Origin: an uncultured Ignavibacteria bacterium
GTDB lineage: Bacteria > Bacteroidota > Ignavibacteria > Tepidaquicellales > Tepidaquicellaceae
Reading direction: 5' to 3'
Assembly: GCA_937974175.1 (NCBI GenBank)
Contig: CALJIG010000041.1
Span: 1-64,000 of the forward strand
Length of the DNA stretch: 64,000 nt
Shown: positions 1 through 8,829 of the stretch, in pieces
Layout: each line of letters opens with the position of its first letter
How positions within the stretch are numbered: position 1 is the first letter of the stretch
Made by a program: the position numbers and the translations under genes
Notes under the pieces: generated by a model
Database searches by the model: none
Seen by the model: the letters and a program-made list of their open reading frames with translations, nothing else
Told to the model about the DNA's origin: nothing

Positions 1-115
1 AATTATTAATTGAAATTTTTAAAAAATTAAAATTGTATTTGTGGAATGATAAAAATGATATGCTAGAAATAACTCTGATGTGATTCATTGAATTTAAAAA
101 CTAAAAAACATTTTA

Positions 116-601
116 CTACATGTACAAATACGGCTTCCAGTCATCGTCTATCTTGCCTGCAAAGTTCTTTATGAATGTTATATGAGAAGGTCGCTTAGGA
201 ATATTTCTCAAATGCATCTTTGCTTCTTCGGGAGTTCTATCCCCCTTTTTATTATTACATCTTACACAAGCCGTTGTCAGATTTTCCCAGGTGTCTTCTC
301 CTTTTCTGGATTTCGGAATTACATGGTCAACCGTTAAGTTTGAAGTATGTCCGCAATACTGGCATCTGTGCCCGTCTCTTCTAAGTATATTTTTTCTCGA
401 TAAAATAATTTTTTTAAAAGGTACTCTTACAAAAAAAACTAACCGCACAATACTGGGATACTGAAACTTCCTGTACACTGAACGGATTTCTTTGTCATCG
501 ATAGCGCTGATGATTTCCGCCTTCTCCAAATAGGTCATAATTATAGCGCGCCTCACACTGCAAATTGTGAGAGGTTCGTAGTTCTGGTTCAGAACCAGCA
601 C
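116..601 (-). CDS. HNH endonuclease family protein
   Basis: A 161-residue protein with a zinc-HNH nuclease core. Two Cys pairs (C80/C83 and C112/C115) flank the DH of the HNH motif (D92-H93) and an Asn at 107. The N-terminal VLNQNYEPL stretch is typical of the stand-alone HNH family common in Bacteroidota and relatives. The biological role of these small HNH proteins is not established; nicking or cutting of DNA is inferred from the fold. The start is GTG at 601, but the frame stays open upstream without an ATG (it would read QLNGKVLVLN), so the true N-terminus may be a few residues longer. The gene stands alone, leftmost in the window, and transcribes off the left side. Confidence 0.85.
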   Translation of the reverse strand: MLVLNQNYEPLTICSVRRAIIMTYLEKAEIISAIDDKEIRSVYRKFQYPSIVRLVFFVRVPFKKIILSRKNILRRDGHRCQYCGHTSNLTVDHVIPKSRKGEDTWENLTTACVRCNNKKGDRTPEEAKMHLRNIPKRPSHITFIKNFAGKIDDDWKPYLYM

Positions 602-919
602 TTTGCCATTTAACTGACCGCCCGAAAAATTATTTCTATTTGAAAAGACATGATCGAAGAGCTTTATCTCCCTTAAAACTTTTTATCGTTTTTTTATTTA
701 TTCAACAAATTATTAAAATTACATAGGATAATCAATTCTGAATTTGGTAGGAACTTACGGTATGTTTTTTAAAGGAACACAGATTAATATGATAACTATG
801 ATTTCACAGATATAAAAATAATGCTTATGAATATTCCAAAAGTAGCTTTAAATTTTTCGAATAAATATCTGTGACATCATATAAATCAGTTTCATCTGTG
901 TTCCTTATACTAAATCAGA
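602..919. other. Intergenic region with a long imperfect inverted repeat
   Basis: No gene is visible in these 318 bases. The right half is filled by an inverted repeat described separately at 772-906. The left half is plain AT-rich sequence that should hold the promoter of the HNH gene, but I could not identify a convincing -35/-10 pair. Confidence 0.6.
772..906. repeat. Imperfect inverted repeat built from CACAGAT/TATGAT motifs
   Basis: AAGGAACACAGAT at 772-784 is the exact reverse complement of ATCTGTGTTCCTT at 894-906. CACAGATAT at 805-813 is the exact reverse complement of ATATCTGTG at 865-873. The sequence between these blocks is partly complementary (TATGAT against ATCATA). Together they make arms of about 42 bp around a 51-bp centre. 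The motifs match a repeat family seen again near 6312, 21800 and 24522. The element lies just downstream of the T9SS gene at 920-2545, so it could form a terminator-like hairpin, although no T-run follows it. Confidence 0.7.
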
Positions 920-2545
920 CTACTTATTAAAAATCATTTTACCTGTTTTTAAGTTTTCACCGTAGTACACCTTATATAAATAAACTCCGCTGGCAAGATT
1001 ACCCGGCTTAAACTCATATTCATAATTTCCTGATACCAAAATTTTATTTTCAAGCAAAGCGATTTCTTTACCGTTCAAATCAAAAACTTTTATAGAAATG
1101 AAATTTCTCCCCGGATTATAAAAACGAATCTTAGTTGAAGGATTAAAAGGGTTTGGATAGTTTGAATATAATTTAAAATCACTTACAGTTCCATAATTAG
1201 AATATATCCCCGTCTGTCTTGCATACTTTATTGTTGTGATATCATAATCTGATGTATTTGAAAAACTTATTCCCGAAACAAAAATATCTTGCGTGTTATT
1301 AACTGCAATTTTATAAATAAAATCTTCTGATAAATGATAGTAATGATAGCTGTCTTTCCAAACAAAATTTCCGTCTGCATCATATTTCAATGTCAGATAA
1401 GCTAAGTGGTCATTGCCGTGGTCACCCGCTCCGCCGATATATACATTGCCCGATGCATCAGTGCAAATTGAGAATCCCTGGTCAGAGCCGTTAACCGAAT
1501 CGTTATAAACCCTGCTCCATAATAAATTTCCAATTGCATCATACTTCAGAGTAATAACATCTTCACTTTGAATTAAATGTGAGTTTCTTACATATCCCGT
1601 AACTAAAATATTATTGTTTAAATCAGTAGTCATTGCATACGGCAGATCAATATCATTTCCTACACCGTTATAAAATTTTTGCCAGAGAATATCTCCGGTT
1701 GAATTGTCAATTTTATACGTGCCGATATCTGAAGAGCTTCCTGCTCCCGCCACTTTAGCTGTGAACAAAATTTTATTATCATATGCAAGTTTCATATCAA
1801 CAATTCCGTCATCGGAATTACCCTGCCCGTTAATTCTTTTATTATAAATTTCATTCAGATTCGGGTCGAGTTTATATATAACTATATCAGCAGCTGAAGA
1901 AGTGAAGAATGAATTCACCCCTGCAAATATATTTCCCTGAGCATCACAAAGAATCTTTATTCCGTTATCGTCGCCTTCAGTGCTGCCTTCAAATATTTTT
2001 TGAGCAGTAATTGTTCCTGCTGAATTATATTTCACTATGATAAAATCAGTTCGGGATGTTACGGCATTTCTTGCATCAAGCAAAACATAAACATTGTTTG
2101 AATTATCAACTGTAATTGAATGGCTGATGTGAGTTTCATGATTTGGGATTGCAGTTACGCTCGACCATACTGAATTGCCGGCCGGATCTAATTTTATTGT
2201 AATCAATTTTATCCGGCTTGAATCTACAATATAGCCGGTCAAATATGAAAAATTTGAAGAGTCTTTATAAACATCCTGCAGGTTATTTATCTCTGCTGAC
2301 GGATATTCATATTTCCAGATAAGACTTCCATTGGATGAATATTTAAACGCTGAAATATCTGTTAGTGTATTCTCATTAAATGTAGTGCCGTAAACATATA
2401 CATTACTTTGCTCATCAAGAAAAAGATTGTTTGCAATATCGTAGCTGTTATCAGAACCGTTATATCTTTCAACCCATTGCTGAGTATATTGCGAATATGA
2501 ATTTGAAAAAATAAACAGAAGCCCTGTAAGAAAAATTTTTATCAT
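920..2545 (-). CDS. T9SS-sorted secreted beta-propeller protein
   Basis: A 541-residue exported protein. Residues 1-18 form a signal peptide. Residues 20-450 hold repeated units of the type DxxGNxLWxxxYNG and DxxGNVYVxG, about 50 residues apart, which suggests an SBBP-type beta-propeller. The last 80 residues are a T9SS sorting domain (NYPNPFNPSTKI, then SGVYLYKV and GKMIFNK). It should be carried across the outer membrane and anchored or released. Its ATG lies inside the stop of the upstream permease gene (ATGA overlap), so it is co-translated with the Fe(III)-type ABC operon. A surface role linked to that transporter is inference. The ligand is unknown. Confidence 0.85.
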   Translation of the reverse strand: MIKIFLTGLLFIFSNSYSQYTQQWVERYNGSDNSYDIANNLFLDEQSNVYVYGTTFNENTLTDISAFKYSSNGSLIWKYEYPSAEINNLQDVYKDSSNFSYLTGYIVDSSRIKLITIKLDPAGNSVWSSVTAIPNHETHISHSITVDNSNNVYVLLDARNAVTSRTDFIIVKYNSAGTITAQKIFEGSTEGDDNGIKILCDAQGNIFAGVNSFFTSSAADIVIYKLDPNLNEIYNKRINGQGNSDDGIVDMKLAYDNKILFTAKVAGAGSSSDIGTYKIDNSTGDILWQKFYNGVGNDIDLPYAMTTDLNNNILVTGYVRNSHLIQSEDVITLKYDAIGNLLWSRVYNDSVNGSDQGFSICTDASGNVYIGGAGDHGNDHLAYLTLKYDADGNFVWKDSYHYYHLSEDFIYKIAVNNTQDIFVSGISFSNTSDYDITTIKYARQTGIYSNYGTVSDFKLYSNYPNPFNPSTKIRFYNPGRNFISIKVFDLNGKEIALLENKILVSGNYEYEFKPGNLASGVYLYKVYYGENLKTGKMIFNK

Positions 2546-4182
2546 GATATCTTTCTGCGTGAAAATATCAGCGCAATGAGTACAATTAAAAACATTATAA
2601 ATCCCGATGCTGCTGAGCCGCCGGTATTGTATAATCTTAGCTGAGAGTAAATATCTATGGAAATTGTTTTTGTTGAGAAAGTATAAAGAAGGATAGATGA
2701 AACAAATTCGCCGAATGAATTAATAAATACAATCAAAGCTCCCGAGATAATTGCAGGAATAATAAGAGGTAGAATAATTGTTCGGAATGTTTTAAATCTT
2801 CCTGCTCCGAGTGAATAAGATGCTTCTTCGAGCGAAGGGTCTATGTTATTGAATCCTGAGTTTAATGATTGTGTTATTGCCGGAATATTTCTTATCGTAT
2901 AAGCCAAAGGCATAATTGCAAAAGTCCCTACTAGAATTTCCCCGAATGAAAATACATTGCCCGAGTTAAAACTGAATATCAAACAGATTGCAATAACTGT
3001 CCCGGGGATTCCGTAAGGTAGAGTTATAATGCTCTCTAAAATATTTCCGCCTTTGATTTTTTTCTTTGCAGTAAAGTAAGATGCAGGAAGTCCGATAATA
3101 ATTGTTCCTGCAACTGCAATCAGAGACATCATTAAGCTATTATAATACGGCAAGGCGACTGCATCAGTCGTAAAAATATTCTGATAATTTATTAAAGTCA
3201 GCCCTTCACCGAAATAATTTCTTATTAATGAGCCTTCAGGAATTAATGAAAGGTATAAAAGAGTAAGGACAGGCAGTAAAATTAAAAATCCGGTTAATGG
3301 AAATAAAACTTTCCCTGCTAAATTCAGATTATATAATTTAGATGCATCAATTTTTTTAACGCTTCCTTTCATCCTTAGAGAATATTCATTTGCAGTTCTG
3401 AATTTTCTCAGCAAGAATAAAAATACTACTGATATAAGTGTTAAAAACACCGAGAGCACTGCTGTTAGTGAAGTATCTCCGTTTATCTTTGAATTATAAA
3501 TCTCTGTTGTTAAAAATCTGAGCGAGCCGCCGAATACAAACGGCGCTGAAAACGATGCCATACTTGCCATGAACGTTATAATACCTGCGCTTGCAACAGA
3601 CGGCAGAAGGAACGGCAGAATAATTTTCCGAAATGTAGTCCACTTACTTGCCCCCAGCGAATTTGATGCATCGATAACGTTATAATCTAATTTCTCAAAT
3701 GAAGCGGATGCAAATAAAAAGAATAAGGGATAAAAAGAGAACAGATGTATGATTATAATTGCCGTCCATCCTTCGAATCCTGTCAGAATATTTTTTGAAA
3801 ATATTGCAAACAGTATTCGTGATAAAATTCCGTTGTCGCTCAATAAATATAAAAACGACACTACGCCAACTATAGGCGGAGTTGCAAGCGGAATTAAAAA
3901 TATTACGGATAAATATTTTTTGAACGGAATTTTATAGAAGTGAAAATAATATGCGAGTAATATTCCTATCGCTGCGCAGCCAAATACTGTTACTACTGAA
4001 AGCAAAACTGAATTTAACGCCGAGCCTAGAACTGTCGGGCTTCCTAAAGCTTTATATGAATCAAGATTGAAGCGAAAACTTTCCTTCGCTAATTCAATCA
4101 GAGGAAAAAGTATATAACCAATAGCAAAAAACAAAACAATAAAAAGAAGAACGTATTCAAATATTGAAAACTTTTTTTTCAT
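2542..4182 (-). CDS. Iron(III)-type ABC transporter permease, fused double-domain
   Basis: A 546-residue inner-membrane protein with two BPD_transp_1 permease halves in one chain. Each half carries an EAA-loop motif that contacts the ATPase: GASKWTTFRKIILP near residue 180 and GAGRFKTFRTIILP near residue 460. About twelve hydrophobic segments are visible. The two-halves-in-one-chain design is typical of FbpB/AfuB/ThiP-like permeases. It sits 9 bp downstream of the ATPase gene and overlaps the following secreted-protein gene by 4 bp, so binding protein, ATPase, permease and T9SS protein form one operon. The exact substrate (Fe3+, or less likely thiamine or phosphonate) cannot be fixed from the permease. 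Confidence 0.9.
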   Translation of the reverse strand: MKKKFSIFEYVLLFIVLFFAIGYILFPLIELAKESFRFNLDSYKALGSPTVLGSALNSVLLSVVTVFGCAAIGILLAYYFHFYKIPFKKYLSVIFLIPLATPPIVGVVSFLYLLSDNGILSRILFAIFSKNILTGFEGWTAIIIIHLFSFYPLFFLFASASFEKLDYNVIDASNSLGASKWTTFRKIILPFLLPSVASAGIITFMASMASFSAPFVFGGSLRFLTTEIYNSKINGDTSLTAVLSVFLTLISVVFLFLLRKFRTANEYSLRMKGSVKKIDASKLYNLNLAGKVLFPLTGFLILLPVLTLLYLSLIPEGSLIRNYFGEGLTLINYQNIFTTDAVALPYYNSLMMSLIAVAGTIIIGLPASYFTAKKKIKGGNILESIITLPYGIPGTVIAICLIFSFNSGNVFSFGEILVGTFAIMPLAYTIRNIPAITQSLNSGFNNIDPSLEEASYSLGAGRFKTFRTIILPLIIPAIISGALIVFINSFGEFVSSILLYTFSTKTISIDIYSQLRLYNTGGSAASGFIMFLIVLIALIFSRRKIS

Positions 4183-4191
4183 TCTATACTA

Positions 4192-5193
4192 TTATCTTTT
4201 TATCAGTTTTATCTTTGTCGTGTTAAATTCAAAGTTCACATAATCATCAATATTAAAATGACTTATTTTTTCATTGGAGAATGAGATACTTTTTATCTCT
4301 TTATTTTTATGCTCAATAATAAATTCAGTATACGACCCGTTATATAAAATCTCTTTTATTTTTAAGGCTGTTTGAGTTTCTGATTTATTTATTTTTAAAT
4401 TTTCAGGAAGAATTATCAATGCTTCATCGTTACCTACATCTGTAATTCCTAAAATTTCTTCTGCTTCGCTTCCGCTGAAAATATTGTAATGCCCGACAAA
4501 TTCGGCAACGAATGAATTAACAGGGTTATTATATAACTCTTCGGGACTTCCCACCTGCTGTATCACTCCTTTATTCATCACGGCAATTCTATCGGAGAGA
4601 GCCAATGCTTCTCCCTGGTCATGAGTAACATAAACACTCGTAATACCCGCTTCTCTTTGTAAACGTTTCAACTCCCCTCTTGCTTCAAGGCGTAATGCAT
4701 AATCAAGGTTTGAAAGCGGCTCATCAAATAAAATTAAGTTGGGTTCGTTCACGATTACCCTTGCAAGCGATGCTCGCTGCTGCTCACCTCCGCTTAGTTC
4801 GCTTACCGAAGCATTTACTTTATGGGAAAGGTTTACTTTTTTCAAAACATCTGTAACTTTTATATTGATCTCATCTTTGCTTACCTTGTTTATCTCAAGC
4901 CCGTATGCAATATTTTTTGAAACATTCATATTCGGGAAGAGCGCATAGTTCTGAAAAACGATGCCTACTTTCCTCTGCTGCGGAGTTAAACTAGTTACAT
5001 CTTTTCCTTCAAGAATAATTTTACCTGAGTCTGAACTTTCTAATCCCGAAATAATCCTAAGCAAAGTTGTCTTCCCGCAGCCGCTCGGACCAAGCAGTGA
5101 AAAGAACTCACCTTTTTTTATTTCAAGATTTATATTTTCTAAAACAGTCTGCTCAGAAAATTTCTTTTGAATATTTTTTATTTCAAGAAACAC
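4192..5193 (-). CDS. Iron(III)-type ABC transporter ATP-binding protein
   Basis: A 333-residue cytoplasmic ATPase that powers the adjacent permease. It shows Walker A GPSGCGKTT (35-43), Q-loop VFQNYALFPNMNV (about 79-91), signature LSGGEQQR (about 132-139), Walker B LILFDEP (about 152-158), and the switch His in VTHDQGEAL (about 190). The C-terminal 60 residues look like a TOBE-type regulatory domain. This arrangement fits the FbpC/PotA/CysA family. The start is GTG at 5193 (reading MFLEIKNI). The 100-bp gap to the upstream binding-protein gene is almost entirely heptanucleotide repeat, which is unusual inside an operon and may separate expression of the two genes. Confidence 0.92.
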   Translation of the reverse strand: MFLEIKNIQKKFSEQTVLENINLEIKKGEFFSLLGPSGCGKTTLLRIISGLESSDSGKIILEGKDVTSLTPQQRKVGIVFQNYALFPNMNVSKNIAYGLEINKVSKDEINIKVTDVLKKVNLSHKVNASVSELSGGEQQRASLARVIVNEPNLILFDEPLSNLDYALRLEARGELKRLQREAGITSVYVTHDQGEALALSDRIAVMNKGVIQQVGSPEELYNNPVNSFVAEFVGHYNIFSGSEAEEILGITDVGNDEALIILPENLKINKSETQTALKIKEILYNGSYTEFIIEHKNKEIKSISFSNEKISHFNIDDYVNFEFNTTKIKLIKR

Positions 5194-5196
5194 AGA

Positions 5197-5282
5197 TGAA
5201 TTATGAATTATGAATTGTGAATTGTGAATTATGTATAGAAACCACTCGAAACTTGAAACTTGAAACTTGAAACTTGAAACTT
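5197..5282. repeat. Two adjacent heptanucleotide tandem arrays
   Basis: Five units of TGAATTA/TGAATTG run from 5197 to 5231. After a 16-bp interval, five perfect units of GAAACTT run from 5248 to 5282. Both have a strict 7-bp period but different unit sequences. They fill the spacer between the solute-binding protein gene (ends at 5294) and the ATPase gene (starts at 5193). Arrays of this kind are prone to slipped-strand length change. Other heptamer arrays in the window are at 18794-18863, 19694-19714, 32471-32505 and 32587-32621. Confidence 0.9.
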
Positions 5283-5293
5283 GGAATTGAAGT

Positions 5294-6355
5294 TTACTTC
5301 TTCCCTTTTATTTCCGCGTCCCATTTCTTCATCCAGTCAGCTTCTTTTTCTGAAATCACTTCCCAGTCAAGCTCAAGCTCTTTATAGTCAGCTTTTTTTA
5401 TCCATTCGGGTAAAGATTCTTTTGGTATATCTGTTCTGGCAGGGATTCTGTAAAACTTCTCCGCCTGCAGTTTCATTGCTTCAGGTGATGTAACAAACTC
5501 ATAAAACTTCTTTGCTTCCTCTGAATTTTTACTGCCCTTTACCAATGCAATTCCGTCAGTAAGAACAACTGTTCCGCTCTTTGGGAATAAATATCCGAAA
5601 GGATACTGGTATGAATTAGCCTGCAGAATTATATCCGGCATATTCCATAGAGTAACAGGCTCATCATTGCCTGCAAGCTTCAGATACATCTGCGTAGGGT
5701 CAGAGGAATAATCTTTTGTGTTTCTGTCAAGTCCGCGGAGCCATTCCCATCCTTTATCTTCGCTGCCGTTTGCTTTCACTGACATTGAAATCATTGCTGC
5801 AAAAATCACACGCAACGTTCCTGATGCCATAGGTGCGCGCAGAACAATTTTATCTTTCCATTCAGGCTGAACTAAATCAGCCCAGTCCTGCGGAGCAGTT
5901 GTATTATTTAAAACTTTATTATTAAATGAAATTACTTCAGGTGTTAAAAACGTGCCGTACCATGTATCATTTTTTCCTTTGTGATTAGCTGCAATATTTG
6001 ATGACCATGTCGGAGTGTATTTCTCAAGCAAGCCGAGCTTATCCGCTCTCATGAACAATGTAGCAGGAGCGCCCCACCATATATCTGCCTGCGGGTTATC
6101 TTTCTCAGTTTTTACTCTATCTATAATTTCCTGCGAACCCATATCAAGCCACTGAACATCTATATCGGGATTTTTTGCTTCGAACTGCTTTTCAAATTCG
6201 CTCAGCATTTCTTTTCCGTGAGGCGAGTAAACAACGAGTTTCTTCTTGTTGGATTTGGAACAGGATGAAAATCCAATGCAGATAACAATTATAAATAGAA
6301 TTTTAATCACTGATTTATATGATTTGAACTGATTTTTATGATAGTGATTAGTCAT
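5294..6355 (-). CDS. Periplasmic iron(III)-type solute-binding lipoprotein
   Basis: A 353-residue extracellular solute-binding protein (family 1/AfuA-FbpA-like). It opens with a basic stretch, a hydrophobic segment and a lipobox ending in Cys32 (GFSSC), so it is a lipoprotein. LVVYSPHGKEMLSEFEKQFEAKNPDIDVQW is replaced here by its key parts: a YSPHG start to the mature fold and the DRVKTEKDNPQADIWWG segment typical of ferric-binding proteins. It should deliver substrate to the permease and ATPase encoded downstream. The first 15 codons from ATG 6355 overlap a dispersed repeat (GATTTATATGAT/GATTTTTATGAT, 19-bp period). GTG at 6310, giving a compact lipoprotein signal (V)IKILFIIVICIGFSSC, is therefore a credible alternative start. 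Confidence 0.88.
   Translation of the reverse strand: MTNHYHKNQFKSYKSVIKILFIIVICIGFSSCSKSNKKKLVVYSPHGKEMLSEFEKQFEAKNPDIDVQWLDMGSQEIIDRVKTEKDNPQADIWWGAPATLFMRADKLGLLEKYTPTWSSNIAANHKGKNDTWYGTFLTPEVISFNNKVLNNTTAPQDWADLVQPEWKDKIVLRAPMASGTLRVIFAAMISMSVKANGSEDKGWEWLRGLDRNTKDYSSDPTQMYLKLAGNDEPVTLWNMPDIILQANSYQYPFGYLFPKSGTVVLTDGIALVKGSKNSEEAKKFYEFVTSPEAMKLQAEKFYRIPARTDIPKESLPEWIKKADYKELELDWEVISEKEADWMKKWDAEIKGKK
6312..6342. repeat. Dispersed GATTTWTATGAT repeat, 19-bp period
   Basis: GATTTATATGAT at 6312-6323 and GATTTTTATGAT at 6331-6342 are 19 bp apart, start to start. The same 12-mer with the same 19-bp period occurs at 24522-24552. Related sequence lies at 877-890 (reverse complement), 6394-6425 and 21795-21840. 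Here the repeat overlaps the annotated 5' end of the binding-protein gene, which suggests the first codons there are not protein-coding by origin. Confidence 0.7.
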
Positions 6356-6450
6356 TTGAAATTTTTAAATTAAATTTTAGAAAAGTAGTGTTGCATCATT
6401 TTAATCATAGATAATCAGCGTAATCCTTGTCCAGCTTTAGCGGGAAGTGA

Positions 6451-7368
6451 TTATTTATTTAGATCGTAATCCTTCTTCTTAAAATAATTTATTGCCAGCT
6501 TATCAAAAAGCTTTTGAGTCTGCTCTTTTTTATTGGGATCGTTTAAATCGAACCAGATATATTTTTCATAATCACCGTAGTTCATTAAAAGCTGCATTGT
6601 GCCCTGTGATTTATGCTCGGCAATTACCCAGTTAGCAATTATTTTATAATTCATTCTATCCTGAAAACTGAACGGTGCAGTTCTATCAAATGTAAATGTC
6701 AGCGGGTCGGGACTGATTTTGGTTACAGGATATTCAGCAAGTCCTGTAAAAGTAAATTTTGTAGTGTCACCTTTAATACTCATTGTTCCGCCGAGGACAA
6801 CAGGTCTTGAATCCAACGGCATTTCGTTCACAACCTGCAAAGTTAGAATAGATGTTGAAGCATGATGAGCGTGAGTAGTCGGCACAGGAATAAGGCAGAA
6901 GATATAATTGTACTTTCCCGCTTCTATTATTTCTTTCAGTCTTCGTTTCACAAAAGGAATATCCCACACTGTGCTATCCATAATTTCGTGAACATTTGTT
7001 GTATATCGATGGTCTTTCTGATCAAGAAAGAAAAAATCTTTTATGCCGACAATTGCGCAGCCTGCTTTTAATTCTTTTTTACGAATCTCAGGCAGATATT
7101 CCCTGCCTATTGCTTCATCAGTCAGTTCAAGTCCGTAAATCGGTTCGCCTAAAGTGGAATACTTATAACCGCCTTCCCCATTTGTTATTAAGCAAAGGTC
7201 AACTTTACCTCCGAGATTATGGGTGATTTTATAAACCGAAGCAGAGAAAAGCGCATCGTCATCGGGGTGAGCAGTTACAATTAATACTTTTAAAGCTGTA
7301 TCGCTCTGCGCCTGTACTTGAAACGAAATTAAGATTATAAATAAAAATACTGAAAAGAATTTTTTCAT
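6451..7368 (-). CDS. Secreted PIG-L family deacetylase
   Basis: A 305-residue protein with a clear signal peptide (1-20, cleaved near QVQAQ) followed by the PIG-L/LmbE zinc-deacetylase motif VTAHPDDDALFSA (about 31-43). A second metal-site region around HAHHASTS is visible near residue 165. Family members remove N-acetyl groups from GlcNAc-containing substrates or act on related amide bonds. The signal peptide places this one outside the cytoplasm, unlike the classic MshB or BshB enzymes. It therefore more likely acts on envelope or extracellular sugars than on thiol-cofactor synthesis; that is inference. It is monocistronic, 95 bp upstream of the transporter operon and on the same strand. 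Confidence 0.85.
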   Translation of the reverse strand: MKKFFSVFLFIILISFQVQAQSDTALKVLIVTAHPDDDALFSASVYKITHNLGGKVDLCLITNGEGGYKYSTLGEPIYGLELTDEAIGREYLPEIRKKELKAGCAIVGIKDFFFLDQKDHRYTTNVHEIMDSTVWDIPFVKRRLKEIIEAGKYNYIFCLIPVPTTHAHHASTSILTLQVVNEMPLDSRPVVLGGTMSIKGDTTKFTFTGLAEYPVTKISPDPLTFTFDRTAPFSFQDRMNYKIIANWVIAEHKSQGTMQLLMNYGDYEKYIWFDLNDPNKKEQTQKLFDKLAINYFKKKDYDLNK

Positions 7369-7494
7369 TTTTGCAAAGAATAGAAAAATTGTTGAACAAA
7401 GTTAGAGTAAATAAAATAAAGTTAAAATGAAGAAGAGCTCAATCTAAATTTAAAACGAAAAACTATTCATATATTAGGACAAGAGCAAAAAATT

Positions 7495-7609
7495 CCTCCC
7501 TTCAGGGAGGTGTCGAGTCCCGCATCAGGTGCAGGATAAACTCCGCGAGACGGTGGGTGTTCGTTCAAACACCCCTCCCCGACTTCGTCGGGACTCCCCT
7601 CAAGGGGAG
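7495..7609. repeat. Multi-hairpin GC-rich palindromic element
   Basis: This GC-rich island in AT-rich spacer holds several perfect hairpins in a row. CCTCCC-TTCA-GGGAGG lies at 7495-7510. GGGTGTT at 7555-7561 pairs with AACACCC at 7568-7574. CCCGAC-TTC-GTCGGG lies at 7578-7592. CTCCCCT-CA-AGGGGAG lies at 7594-7609. An imperfect hairpin (TCC.GCA...TGC.GGA) lies at 7518-7536. The CCCGAC/GTCGGG arm is shared with the element at 9999-10137. No coding potential is apparent. It looks like a dispersed REP- or MITE-like element rather than a simple terminator, because it lies between divergent genes. Confidence 0.8.
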
Positions 7610-7727
7610 AATTAGTTATATTAACATATACAAGTTCCCCTTATAAAGAGAGGCCAGGCATAACTCCAATATTTTATTGAATAATATTATCCGCTTAAAT
7701 TTTTTATATTCAATTTTCACTTTACGT

Positions 7728-8759
7728 ATGCATAAAAATAATTTTGATTTCCTGCGGCTTATCTTTGCGCTATGCGTTATAATCACTCATTCGTATACAC
7801 TTACCGGAGCGGCAGAAACTGACTGGCTGCACACTCTCACAAACGGACAGGTATTTTTTTCTTATATCGGAGTAAGAGGCTTCTTCATAATAAGCGGATA
7901 TCTCATTTATCAAAGTCTTCTCCGGAGTAAATCAATTTATGTTTTTTACTGGCACAGGATTCTCAGAATTTTCCCGGGACTTATTGTTGTACTTCTCCTA
8001 ACTGTAATTCTTGGTGTGTTTGTATACACCGGCGATTTTTACAGCTACATCACAAATAAATCAGTTTGGACTTACTTCCCCAATAACATAAAGCTCTTCC
8101 GTCTGCAAGGCACTATTCAGGGAATTTTTGAAAATAATCCTTACAAGGATGATATCAACGGCTCGATATGGACACTCGGATACGAATTCATCTGTTATGT
8201 AATGCTCTCAATGCTATTCTTTATTAAGAGAGGTCATCTTATAATTCTTTCAGCTGTCTGCGCATTTTTTTATATATCAAATATTTTCTTCTTCGATACA
8301 TTCTCTAAAATCAGTTTTATTATTTATGCAAAAGACCTGATTGATTTCGGAACATTCTTTTTTGCCGGAGCGCTTTTAGCATGCCTTAAAATAGAAAAAA
8401 ATAAATATAGAAATATTTTAATGTATTCTTCTTTCGTTACTCTGCTTATATCTCTTCAATTAGGCTTCTTTATAGAAATTCATTTACTTGCAATGCCGGT
8501 TGCGATTCTTCTTTTTGGAGTCTCTGCAACAAAGTATATCAGCGGTATCTCTAAAAAAATCGGAGATATGTCTTACGGTATCTACATTTACGCCTTTGCC
8601 ATTCAGCAGACTTTAGTTCATTTCTTCCACTTCGAGCAATTTGCTCTTACAATATATGCAAGCCTCATCTCAATTGTGTTCGGATATTTATCATGGCATT
8701 TAATAGAGAAGCAGGCATTAAAGTACAAGAACTACTTTTTCAAAAAAATTAACCGTTAG
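7728..8759 (+). CDS. Acyltransferase family 3 membrane protein (OafA-like)
   Basis: A 343-residue polytopic membrane protein of the acyltransferase-3 family. The opening NNFDFLRLIFALCVIITHSY carries the conserved catalytic-region His (ITHS), followed by the VRGFFIISGYLIY motif. About ten hydrophobic segments follow. Such enzymes O-acylate surface polysaccharides, exopolysaccharide or peptidoglycan using cytoplasmic acyl-CoA. I placed the start at ATG 7728 (MHKNNFDFLRL), because an upstream TTG would add a poorly conserved 17-residue tail. No glycan operon surrounds it, so its acceptor is unknown. Confidence 0.88.
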   Translation: MHKNNFDFLRLIFALCVIITHSYTLTGAAETDWLHTLTNGQVFFSYIGVRGFFIISGYLIYQSLLRSKSIYVFYWHRILRIFPGLIVVLLLTVILGVFVYTGDFYSYITNKSVWTYFPNNIKLFRLQGTIQGIFENNPYKDDINGSIWTLGYEFICYVMLSMLFFIKRGHLIILSAVCAFFYISNIFFFDTFSKISFIIYAKDLIDFGTFFFAGALLACLKIEKNKYRNILMYSSFVTLLISLQLGFFIEIHLLAMPVAILLFGVSATKYISGISKKIGDMSYGIYIYAFAIQQTLVHFFHFEQFALTIYASLISIVFGYLSWHLIEKQALKYKNYFFKKINR

Positions 8760-8829
8760 TTTTATCGGTTGCATTTTTCCTTCAGAATTCCAAAATTAGA
8801 TGTAACATTTTTAAACATTAAGCGGGAAA

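Noticed and set aside
116..601. HNH gene as part of a restriction, CRISPR or homing system
   Set aside because: There is no methylase, cas or intron sequence next to it. The protein matches the common stand-alone chromosomal family.
7677..7727. TTG start giving a 17-residue longer acyltransferase
   Set aside because: The added residues precede the conserved family opening, and ATG 7728 fits the usual N-terminus better.
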